In this document: piece by piece, positions 38,401-49,125 of the stretch
Position numbering within the stretch: position 1 is the first letter of the stretch
Layout of the letters: every line of letters starts with the position of its first letter
NCBI RefSeq assembly: GCF_003073045.1
Contig: NC_037593.1
Span: forward strand, 18,590,725-18,654,724
DNA: 64,000 nucleotides
Source of the DNA: Pomacea canaliculata
Lineage: Eukaryota > Mollusca > Gastropoda > Architaenioglossa > Ampullariidae
Direction of reading: 5' to 3'
Program-made: the position numbers and the translations under genes
Notes under the pieces: generated by a model
Told to the model about the DNA's origin: nothing
What the model saw: only the letters and a program-made list of their open reading frames with translations
Database searches by the model: none

Positions 38401-38720
38401 AAAATAGGATTTCAAAAGATCACCTGAGAGAAATTGTTTTACAAGCTCAATACTACACGAGCTACACCGTCAGCAAATTATCTGGAAGCTGGAGATTGCA
38501 AACCACACTCAGGTACTTGTATGTCATGTCCTTATATGGTATTGTCCTCAAATGGTAGGATCAGCCTTGCGACTTCCGTCGGAACTTGCATCGTTTCGTC
38601 TCTTCCTCAACATTCTCTCCAGACCACAACCCTAATATAACCCAAACACTAACTCATGCGAAAATCCTATGCATACACAATTCTTGAACACAACACAAAA
38701 AATCCTCTTAAGATGAGTAA
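32448..38720. other. spacer between the two NERD-helicase genes
   Basis: No coherent gene was found. It has a poly-A/poly-T tract near 32860-32905, short CA/GT runs near 36855 and AT-rich sequence. Promoter elements of paralogue 1 are expected at the left end but none can be named. Confidence 0.5.
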
Positions 38721-38734
38721 AGTGATGATTGTAA

Positions 38735-38940
38735 AAGATGATGAGAGTGAAATGTCATGACACTTAGAGATGACGAGGGTGAAATGTTATGACAGAGATG
38801 ACGAGGGTGAAATTCATGACACTTAGAGATGACGAGAGTGAAATTCATGAAACTTTGAGATGACGAGGGTGAAATTCATGACACTTAGAGATGACGAGGG
38901 TGAAATGTTACGACACTTAGAGAGGGTGAACTGTCATGGA
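38735..38940. repeat. about 31-bp minisatellite covering the stop codon of the second NERD-helicase gene
   Basis: Six to seven units of the form GAGATGACGAGGGTGAAAT followed by TCATGACACTTA, with small length differences. The last, shortened unit (GAGGGTGAACTGTCATGG) contains the minus-strand stop codon TGA at 38934-38936. The array therefore reaches into the end of the coding sequence. The units are contiguous with no unique spacers. Confidence 0.9.
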
Positions 38941-41284
38941 GACGGCAAGTCAAACCAGATGAGTTGCGCCGTGCAGCGCGACATCTGCTGGAGGCGGTGG
39001 TAGACGCCGGCGTCGGGTGCCAGCCCCACGATGACCTTACGCTCCAGGCCGTGCACGTTGGTCCAATGGCTAACCGTCACCACGTCACGTGTCGCCAGCG
39101 CCACGGCACGAATCATGTCATCGTCGGGTTTCTCCGGCACGATCTGCACGGGTAGATCCCTGTCTCTCAGGGCCCTCACGAAGGGTGTGTCTGTATGCGG
39201 GTGGGGACACAGCACCAACACGTCCCTGTACTTCAGAGGTGGCGGGCTGCTGGACTCCCCACGGCTGGCTTTCTGTCCGGTCGCTGCTGTCAACGCAATT
39301 TCATCACAAATTAAGCTTGCAAGAATAAATTTTGTATTTATTAATATACATTTTATTATTTATCTCAATAAATTATTCATCGGGTGGGATGGTACCCGGG
39401 AAATGGAGATAATCCGCAGTTTTCACAATCATTGAAATTCCAACAACTCCAGTTGCCTCCCTTTTCAATGGAGTTAAAGTAAGTTTTTTTTATTACTTTT
39501 AAAGCCGTTTCTTTTGCCAGAAAGCTGTACACGAGATGTTTATCACAGTGCATTCACTAGAATTACACACATTTTCTGTTGTTTGATTTTAAAAAATTAT
39601 TACTGTTGTTGTTATTATTGTTATTATAGCTGTTACACTAGTTACAGTATTACAACACTGTCATCTATTACCGCGCGATGCTATGTGGGTTTGGAAGGCC
39701 TCACAATTCTGTTTGTCCTGCATCCCACTAGCTCCGGCGCTGACTTCAGAAAATAAATGCGATGTGTATGAAGACAGAGAAAGTAAAGACGATGAACAAT
39801 ATTTACAAACACGTTCAATACACATCTAAGGGAGACAACGACCTGCACAAGATGAGACTAAACCCCTGCAGGCTTTGTAGTCGACTCCTCTTTCATCCAC
39901 CCGTCCATCAACAGAGAAGTTTTATACACACATGACGTCACAGACTGCATGAGTGCAGAGGTCACAACCTCGACTCTTTTCGCCGTCCGCTGCTATATTT
40001 AAAGGCTAACCCGAGTGTAAACATTATTTTTAAATGTTTTTATTCATAAACTCATCTGAGTCTTGAAAATTCGAGCTAAAAGCTCTATTACGTTTGCGAT
40101 GTACAAGCCGTTCATTATATTTGAAGTAGGATGGACCCGGTTCGAATACTCACATTGCACACCCTGTACGCCGACATGGAGGTCGTTCATCAAAACGTCA
40201 GCCGTTGCCCGCCCGCATTCCACGCAGTACTCCGGGAAGATGGCCTTATGTCCCCTGTGCACCAGGACCCTGACACGAGGGCCGTCAGTCGGGGCCGTCA
40301 GCGCCAGGCCGGTGACGTAGGGCAGCACGTCCCCCGTGCGGATCTCCTCGGCCATCTCCACCTCCCGCACCACGACAGGGGGGCACCGCAGGGGGATGGT
40401 CAGGCTCTCCTTCCGCAAACAGTCAGGTTTGTGTCCGTGACGCATGGCAGCCGCCCACATGTGCAGCCCCGGAACTTTACCGAGTAGTGACGTGCACAGG
40501 TCAGAGAAGGGTCGCCCTCGGTACTTTTGGCTGCGGAGTAAAAGCGAAAGAAACCTTTTACGACATCATCAGTGACTGCTAAACAAACATGTGTCAGTCT
40601 GTCCGTCCGACCATACATACAGAACGGAGACTTGACGATATTGTTATGGAGTGTACAGGTGATTCACAGGTAGCCTTGGGTCTCGGTACCAGGTAGGTAA
40701 GCAAGTAAACATCAAAGTCCAGTAACGTGTTCACTGTAGTCTCCTAACGTCAAGTGAATAGCTAACGTAGACACAACAGTTGACCTGCTGACCTCAGGTC
40801 AGGTCCCGCCTCGTCAGCGATGACGTACAGCGAGCCGTTAGTGGCGTGAGTGGCCAGCTCCTTGGCCGCGCCCTCCGGGGTGTCCTTGTCGACCAGGTCG
40901 TAGTCATGACGATACACCTTGCCCTCGCCCTCGCCGTCGCCCTCCGTCCTACCTCCGGCCGCCAGCGTGTGGTTGAGCTGCTTCTCGATGAGGTAGGACA
41001 CGGCGCGGCTCTCGCGCCACGTGCTGACCACGTGCACGTCGTGGCCCTCCCGCAGCCACTGCAGCCCCATCAGCACCAGCACCACCGTCTTCCCCGTGCC
41101 TGGGGGGCCCGTGATGTACACCCGGGGTGGCGCTCGGCACAGCAGCTCTACTTGGTCGGGGGTTAAGGTCAGGCGGGCTATCCTCTCTCCGGTCTCCGAC
41201 ACAGCTTCCCCTTCTGTCCTCACCTCCACGCGAGGGGTCAGCACGCAGTGCACTTCCACTGTCGTCGCTGGTCCACAGAACCTG

Positions 41285-41365
<81 letters not shown>

Positions 41366-42563
41366 TGTTGTCGTCGCCATATTCTTCATCATTGTCATAT
41401 TCATTACACCTACTATGAACACCTCACAATAATTATCGGTTCCAATATCTTCGTCGTCATCACTCCTATCATCAACATATCATCATCACATCATCACCGC
41501 TAATATTATGATCGTCGCTGTCCCCACCTCATCCCTGCTACCAACATCATCATTACTACCACCACCAAAGTTACTGCTGCACCTGCCGCGACTACAAGCA
41601 AAGGAGGGCGAGAGGAGAGCGACCCCATCCTGACCTTGCAACCAGCTGCTCGTACATGTTGTCTGACATGTTTTGGTCCGGCCCCTCCGACAACACCCGC
41701 CTGCGCCACCACTCTGTCAGATGGTCCTGGACCTCTGACGTCACCTTCCAGGGCGTGGCAGTGGAGGAGAGCTGATCGGAGCACAGGCAGAGACTGACGG
41801 CCTCGGCGACATCCTTGCTACCCAGGCAGTCACACACAGTCTACAACAGGAGTGAAACTGTGGGTGAAAATTACACAAAACCTAGTCACGTGAGGGATTG
41901 CCCTGGCAACCCTGTTTTGTCTCTAACGTCCGCTTCACTACTTTTTGTTTGAAACACACACTGTGGAACGCTTTGCTAAATTTTACTAAAATTAACAAAA
42001 ATTAGCAAAGTCAAGAGAGAGAGAGAGAGGAAGAAAGAAATATGCGAATGGGGGTTAAACAAAAGATATAATTTTAACTTTATGTACATTGTGACAGGTT
42101 TAGTTCAACTTACAGGGACACGGTCTGAAGTACCTAAGTACTGTCTTACTGATATGCATCACAGGGTAGAGTATCTGATGTAATTATTTTAATTACAATT
42201 TCTCATTCTTCCAAGTATGTATGAGAACGGAGAAATATGTATGCACAACGGCAAAGCTTCCTTGTATATGCTATAGATATATCTGTATTGTTCATATTCA
42301 CATACAATAGCACAGGACGATGCTCAGCTTTGGGTGGGTTGGGTGGGGCAAACTCCATGGTGAGAGTGAACGACGTTCACATTCTTTTCTCCTCAGTTTC
42401 GTTTTTGTGGGGGTGGCTATCCCCTTACCCACCTGCTTACTGCGCCACTGACATAAAACTTTTAGTGTCTGTATTTATTTTGCTTGAAATGTGAGGAGTG
42501 GTCAAAATTATAGTTGTTGCTGTCTGTGATGGAGTAAAATAGTTTTTGATTATATACAACAGT

Positions 42564-42632
<69 letters not shown>

Positions 42633-45240
42633 GCAACAACAACCACCCACTTAGTTCGTGTTTTAACTCTGCAGGTCTTTCAGATAAGATCAAGATGACA
42701 GTGACACAGACCGATGTCACACAGAGTGATGACACCGACCACATCGTCTCACCTTTGCAAGCTCAGAGTTCTGTTGCATCACCTGTAGCAACTGGTCGCG
42801 AGTGACGTGCGGCAGGAAGACGGTTTTACTGATTCTGACGCTGGGCAGGTCCTTCATGAGATGGCGGAGCACGGCTTCCGCCTTGTCGAGCTGTCCGACC
42901 ACCTGCTTCATCTTGGCTGTCAGAATGCGTGTCCTCTCGTCACCCAAGCACAGCTCGTCCAGGTTGTCTCCCGTGCTCTTGATCTCGCCCACCAGGATGC
43001 CGTGGGTCTTGTGGATGATGAGGACATCGAAGTCGCCCCTCTGCATCCTGGTGTCCGCGATGCTGTACGAGGTAGGATAGGTCTCTTCTTCTGGTATTTT
43101 CGCCTTTGAGGCCTTGGAGGACTTCCTGGCGCGCAGCTTCCGGAGGTAGTTCTCGTACTTCAGTTCCGACAACACCATCATGACGTCATCTCGGCGGTCA
43201 GCCAGCGCCCGCAGGCAGTGCAGCACGTGTTGCTGAGCCCGGTCATCGCGCACCTGGCCGTCGCCAATCTGCAGGTAAACAAATCACGTGACTTGTCCTG
43301 ACGCCCAGCTTTGCTAGAGTGAGTCTGTCGGCACAATAAAGGGGTAGCCATAGGACACCCGAGGCTGTCAAAGCGAGAGGAGGTCACTATTGCAGGTCAA
43401 AAGGATGAAATGAAAGATGAACAAGCATCCTGTAACCTGTAGTGACGAAGTGTGCACTGCATTTTTCCTGGCTGCCATTAATAAGGTTATTTCTTAAAGT
43501 GCAATAGCTGCTTCCTGTAACATTTTTGTTATTACGAATATTGTTTGTCATCAGAAGCATCCCTTAAAAATTTTTACTGTGTATAACGAGGAAATGAAAA
43601 AAAAAAAATGTCAGTTTAGTTGAATGTGTAAATTGTGACATTATATTGATGGTAAGGAAAGTAACTACTCTTGTCCTGACGAGCCTAGCAATTCACGTGA
43701 ACCTCTATATGTCCGGATTCTACTGGGGTAAGTGACTTCCAGGCTTCAGGTGACCAGTCTGACCATCTTAACAACTACAATGGCTGTTAGGTGAGCGTGC
43801 ACGTGCCAGTTGACTGACTACACAGGTAGGCAGCACCCTAAAGCATCAAGGTAAGCGACTAGATGGACAAAGGAAGAAAAGAAAATTAGTTGTCTACCTT
43901 CATGGGCTTGCCAGGACGATCCCTGAGAGAAGACCAGAGGCAACAGGCTGTGAAGTCCACGTGTTGGGCAGTCCGACCCTGGCCTGCGTTCTGTCAGGGA
44001 GGTCAAGCAACAGGTGAACAGAAAGATTGAGAGTCGGGGTCAAAATGTTTCAAACTTCGAATTGACGGAGTTTTTCTCCTAACTCCTGTATTGTGTAACA
44101 AAGATATACTGTGATAGCTTATCGTTCACTAGTTGTACAAAATTGGATCCAAACGTTTAGCGGGGATAATTAAAAACAGCACTGGTATGGACTGTAAACT
44201 TAAACCAAAGGACGGTCAAGAAATCTATATAAAAGGTATGAGTTTTCTCCAGGTACTCTGATTTCCTCCCCTTCGCTCTTCCCTCAAAGGTGGAATCACT
44301 TTCCTACTAAACAAACAACAACAGCAAACAAATAACAACATATAAAAAGAAAGAACTTAACACGAGCAGACGAATAAATAAAAGTTCAAATTTGCCATTT
44401 TCAAGAAACAAGGGAAAAAAATGGAAGTTCTTTCCAGTGTCAGGAATAATGAGAGTCCATAATGAAAGTGGGTATCGAACAATCAAAAAGTCTAAGTCCC
44501 TCTCACCTGTCTGTTCGGAGACCAGCTGCCATTCTGAGGCGAGGATGCCTGCCCCACCAAAAGACGGGACACGGGTGGTGCTTCTGGGGCACCAGCGCCA
44601 CCTGGCTGAGAAGAAAGGCAGCATCCATTTGCGGTGCAGGGTTTCGGGGACTGGGAGGAAGCGGGCAGCAGGCCAGGGACAGGGACCTGGAAAGCAACGG
44701 GTTCTCCGGCCACACTGTCCACAACAACACTTTCCCGACAGAAGTGCACGGGAGGGACGAAGTAGGTCTTGGTGTGCAGCTCGGGGAACCAGTGAAGGAT
44801 GCGCTCCAGCCAGAAGGCCAGCTGCGGATCCTGAGGACAGACAGACAGATGACTGTAGACAGACAGACAGATGACTGTAGACAGACATACAGATAGAAAG
44901 ACATACATAAAGTAGCACTCACACATCACATAACTCGAAGGAAAGCCTGGCGGAAATACTTTCAGAGTGATTTGCAAGTGTTTGATTGACCCACTGCCTT
45001 ATCATTCTCCACCGCAAGTCTTCTCCGACGTAGCAGGCCAGCCTAGGTTAAAGGTCACACAGTCATATCCGTCACGTGTACAGTCGTCTAGAGAAGTGTC
45101 CTGGCAGGCTCACAGTGTACAATAAACCTCTCACCGCCCTTATCGTGGACCCACACACTCACCTTCCTTCTTCGCTTGTTCTGGTCTGCTTCACATTCAG
45201 ACAAGGTCCGAACTGCCTTTTGACCTACCGCGGTATCCAT
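38934..45240 (-). CDS. NERD-domain / SF1 helicase-type ATPase, paralogue 2
   Basis: Coding exons, 5' to 3': 45240-45163, 44830-44507, 43990-43898, 43268-42753, 41840-41635, 41281-40793, 40530-40154, 39286-38934. They join in frame to 811 aa. The exon order and phases match paralogue 1, except for an extra short first exon (MDTAVGQK...KRRRK) and a longer second exon. Domains: N-terminal module (LAFWLERILHWFP, YFVPPVHFCRES, TACCLW); NERD with Asp246 and Glu260-x-Lys262 in GDFDVLIIHKTHGILVGEIK; Walker A GPPGTGKT 464-471; Walker B LYVIADEAG with DEAG 562-565; LRCPPVVVREV; PEYCVECG; TVSHWTNVHGLERKVIVG; LQQMSRCTAQLIW. The motor exon is about 80% identical to its partner by eye, the NERD exon much less. 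Donors of exons 5 and 6 are GTCAGG and GTCAGC, weaker than consensus. The exon 6 acceptor is preceded by a microsatellite instead of a pyrimidine tract. The ATG follows a good acceptor (TTCTGCTGTAG), so an upstream untranslated exon is likely. Confidence 0.85.
41285..41365. repeat. (CAT)27 microsatellite at a splice acceptor
   Basis: Twenty-seven perfect CAT units. On the minus strand (ATG)27 runs directly into GCAG, the 3' splice site before exon 6 of the second NERD-helicase gene. Confidence 0.95.
42330..42450 (+). mobile_element. decayed relative of the CAGTGGCGTAGGAA MITE
   Basis: GGGGCAAACTCCATGGTGAG, then AGTGAACGACGTTC, matches the inner left part of the 5090-5451 element, and the block ends in GCGCCACTG like its right end. 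The left terminus is not recognisable. Confidence 0.5.
42568..42632. repeat. (TAA)n microsatellite in an intron of paralogue 2
   Basis: About 21 TAA units between coding exons 4 and 5 of the second NERD-helicase gene. Confidence 0.95.
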
Positions 45241-48200
45241 GGCAACTACAGCAGAACAGACACCATAGGTTGGGTACAACAGGTCATGGGTCACATCACA
45301 GTCTGCAGGAATGAAGGTGTTACAGATGATCACATAAATAAAGGAATAAAGTTGTTGGATTACACGCTAACGCATGTTGACATCCTAGACTCCGCCATCA
45401 GCAGTGGAGCAGTCTGAGGTCATCTCAGGTCATCTAGTAACCTTGACATTGAAGGAAACAATCCTGCAGCAAACATCATTAAGTTGCACGTGATTACATA
45501 TGAGGACACTGTCAATGTAGACATGTATATCAACAGCATATTAGCGCAAATATTTTTTCCACACCTACTAAAATCTCCACTCAGTAAAATTCTGACGATT
45601 TTCGCTGGGTAGAGATAAATACCTGGCGCTGGAGGGTTAACTAAATTTACATCGTTATGTCTATTTTAAGCCATGACCTACACACACACAAGAATCCGTG
45701 AACATTGCTAGAGATGGGATTGTATCGACACGTAAGCAGTGAACAGTGAATGTCCCATACTTCACCTGCAGTCGAAGGGCTGATGTCGGCGGTGAATGTC
45801 GAGCCCAGGCTATGTCATGATCACATCCTGGCCACGCACACAAACACATAAATATCCTTGACACAGTGTGTCACCTTGCCCTAGTGTCCGTTGAATGTGA
45901 AACTTTGTGCTATGCGATCAGTAAACTGCATCGTGACTCACACTCACATGCTGCATACCTCCGGAGAGAGGGAAGGCGTTGTTTATCCACTCTGTACTGT
46001 GTACACTCGCCGAGGGCAACACCTACTGTACATTGTCAGCTGTACACCGGATACAACCGTCGGAACACCCAGGGTTGTCGCTAGATGTAACACGAAGGTT
46101 GCAGGGATTTTTTTTTTTTTTTTGTCGCTCTCTCCTCTGTTGCTCGAGCTCTTATCCAGTCAGCCCGTAGATCCCCGGATGATTCCCTCCCTATTTTAAG
46201 ACGAGAGTCTCCTCCCTTCATGTCTATCCCCCCAACACACGGATATCCCTTCCGCCTTGTCGTTGCTGCTGCAGTCACGTACGGCGTGCGGTTGTGTCGA
46301 ACAATTCCAACCACAGCGGTGACAACTCGACACGTGACGACGACTGCGTAGATGAGTGGTGCATCAGTCCCACGGACGCACGGAATGAGGGCAAAGGGCA
46401 AAGCACACGTGCACACAGCGTGTAGTTCATGTTTGGAGTCGCTGTAGTTAGTTGTTTGCGTGGAGAGAGGGAGAGGGTCGAGTGGACCGTTTGCTGATTG
46501 CAGCAACGATCGAGCGTCGACTCGACCCCGTCACCGGTCGTGCAGTGACTCGACCACAAAATAATTGAATTTTGATTGAGTTTCCTTGATTGGGTGTGCT
46601 CGTCGATTTTCCTCCCTTTCATCACGCATGCATGCGCGTGAGTGTGTGAATGTGGAGATATTGTTTTTAGTTTAAGATTTTTGATGCGAGTTTGGTGTTA
46701 AAAATATATTTAACTGTAGCTCCATTCGTAGCCCAATAAGGCTGAGATTTTGTTTTAAAGGCTTCATCAACATATTGTAGGTTTGTGTGTACATGCGCTG
46801 GTACGCAGACAACATCGACACCACTCTTCTACCCCACCCACTACTTCAAACTGTAGGGTGTGTGTGTGTGGTCAATATAAATCATCGTTCTTTTCAGTGC
46901 ACTTTTTACAAACTTTTTTGCGGATTTAAATTTTTAACAATTCAGTTTTGCTTGCCTATTTTTATCTCGTTACCTCGAGTTTGTTCACGAAAAGTTTGAA
47001 AGTACCCGGCCCCCCTTTTTTCTTACACATGTAGCCTGAAGACCATTGTAACATTGATATAAATCAGTGTCTACCCCGACTCAATAGAACGTTGGTACAT
47101 AAGAATCGTGACTCCACTGGATGGTCTGCTCGCCTTTCTTTCTCTCTTCTGTGATACCAAACAGAACATTAGTGAGATTAACTGCCCTGGTCTGCGCCAA
47201 CCTGTCTTATATTTATTTTTTTGTACGAGCGCGTGTCCGCAGGCGATTAATTTCAATACTAACTATTTCTGTAATCGGTGGTCAACTCGGCCTCTGGATG
47301 GGGGTCCAATCAACTTAGTGCAGCGGTCGAGTCACCGGTGACCGAGCAGGTACACACACAGAGTACAAAGACACGAGGCGGAGGTTTGGGCGAGTGCGGG
47401 GGAGGCTGGGGAGCACTTTGACCTCGCGGTGCCATGTCTGGACTATGGAAACTAGAGATTGTGGAGAAACACAGAGAGACATTTTTAATGTTATTAAGAA
47501 ACCATGAATTATTCCATCAATAATGCTTCAAAATCCGAGAACACTTGTTTGGCTTTTATCCGCTAGTGTTTGCCCCAGACATTGTGACTAAACATAGGAT
47601 AATGTTACGGAAAGGAAAGTCAAAAATAAAATGCTTCCTGTCATGTCAAATAGTTCATGGACATCAAGCTTTCCGGCCATTGAGATAATTCTCAAGGAAG
47701 TGTGTGTGTGGGTGGGTGTTGGGGGCTAGGGGTAGGGGGTTAGGGGTAAGGGGTAGGGAGTGAGTGGAAACCAAGGTCGACCATGGTACAAGTGTTTACC
47801 TATTTTTTTAAAACTTTAGTTGACATAGGATGCTTATTTAATCATTTTTTTATTTATTACTTCTAAGTGCAATATTCTCACAATAAATCCTTACCACTAA
47901 GTTTGATATTAAAATATCTTTAAATTAACAGACATTTTAAACCCAGTTCTATATTCCTACTCACCACCTGTTACAATATGAACGAGTATTGTTACTTACG
48001 GTGACCTGGCCAAATACCCCCTCGATAGGATCTTGTCACGTGATGCACACTATTCTTAAAACATAACTTTACACAAATTAAACTAGAGAGAGAGAAGAGG
48101 AGTTTCTGTTACCTGCGCTGTGACGGTTTTTCGGAGAACTGTAGGACTCGTTGGCCTGGGGAGCGATGTGAAGAGGAGGACTTGCGGCTTCTTCTACAGC

Positions 48201-49125
48201 AACATCGAGACTAAAGTCGTGCATGTCCTGTTTGTCTCCACTCTACACACAACTCATCCAGAAGCTGAAAATATTTCCTTGTTATTATTTAACCGAGGAA
48301 TTAATGTGTAACAATGAAATCACTAAGCCCACCTAGAAACACGGACTTTCTCCGTGATGCATATGGAGTGGTATTGTGCTCCATCATCTCTCCCAGAGTA
48401 GAACATCTTGCTGTTACACCGACAGATGAAAACCTCAGATGCTCGAAACTACAGCGGTTTTTTTTTTTAAAAAAAGATGTTCAGATGTTTCCTGATGTCT
48501 TGAGATAAAGAGAGTGAAGAGAGCACTAACAATAAGTTTTTCCTGGTTTCAATCCATTTTTATTTCCACATTATCAATCTTTACATCAAAAGACAAGTTA
48601 ATTTAAAAAGAGTTTCGAGACATTTCAATGGACTTCCTCTACTTCTGTAAAGGTGCGTTAGAAACTAACTTGATAACAATGTCAAACAACTGATGTTAAC
48701 AGTCTTCTTCCTGTGTCTCATCTCCTGTCAAGGACGACAAAGTTTTCCTGATGAAAATTCGGGCCACGATCTCCTTTTTCAGCTGAAGCAATATTTGGAT
48801 GCAAGAGAATTGTAGAAATAAATGGTGCAAATCACATACCACGAAGGAGGTGGCAGATGTGGAGACCGTTAGTTAACGGAAATGTCAATCTCATCTCATT
48901 CAAAAAGTAAAAAGAGAAAATCACATCACAGACGATCCAGAACACAGAGGAACGAAAGGAAGATCCACAAGATGATGACGATAAAATCGAAGACAAAAAA
49001 AAAAAAACCTATTCAGTTCTCTCACTTTTCTTTTCAATATCTATGGACACTTTCTGTATATTACAGAAGAAGTCAGTGTTGCCATCCGCTTCAGTAGTGC
49101 AGACCTGGACAGGTCTGTCTCGCAG
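45241..49125. other. spacer between NERD-helicase paralogue 2 and the GCNT-like array
   Basis: No coding exon recognised. It holds a T run at 46110-46124, a G-rich tract at 47700-47765 (listed separately) and a candidate AATAAA on the minus strand at 48559-48564, about 560 bases past the stop of the first GCNT-like gene. Upstream exon(s) and promoter of paralogue 2 presumably lie at the left end. Confidence 0.5.
47700..47765 (+). other. G-rich tract with quadruplex potential
   Basis: Six runs of three to five G separated by CTA, TA, TTA, TAA and TA, following a GT repeat. Four or more G runs with loops of 2-3 bases is the standard G-quadruplex pattern. It resembles degenerate TTAGGG telomere repeats but the unit is irregular. 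Confidence 0.7.

Noticed and set aside
38735-38940. CRISPR-like direct repeats
   Set aside because: Units are contiguous with no unique spacers, and the DNA is eukaryotic; it is a minisatellite.
40846-41166. Plus-strand open frames opposite the helicase exons (also at 28802-29169 and 30351-30551)
   Set aside because: They are antisense shadows of GC-rich coding exons; all recognisable motifs and splice sites are on the minus strand.
47700-47765. Interstitial telomere array
   Set aside because: Spacing is irregular and only parts fit TTAGGG; it is kept only as a G-rich tract.
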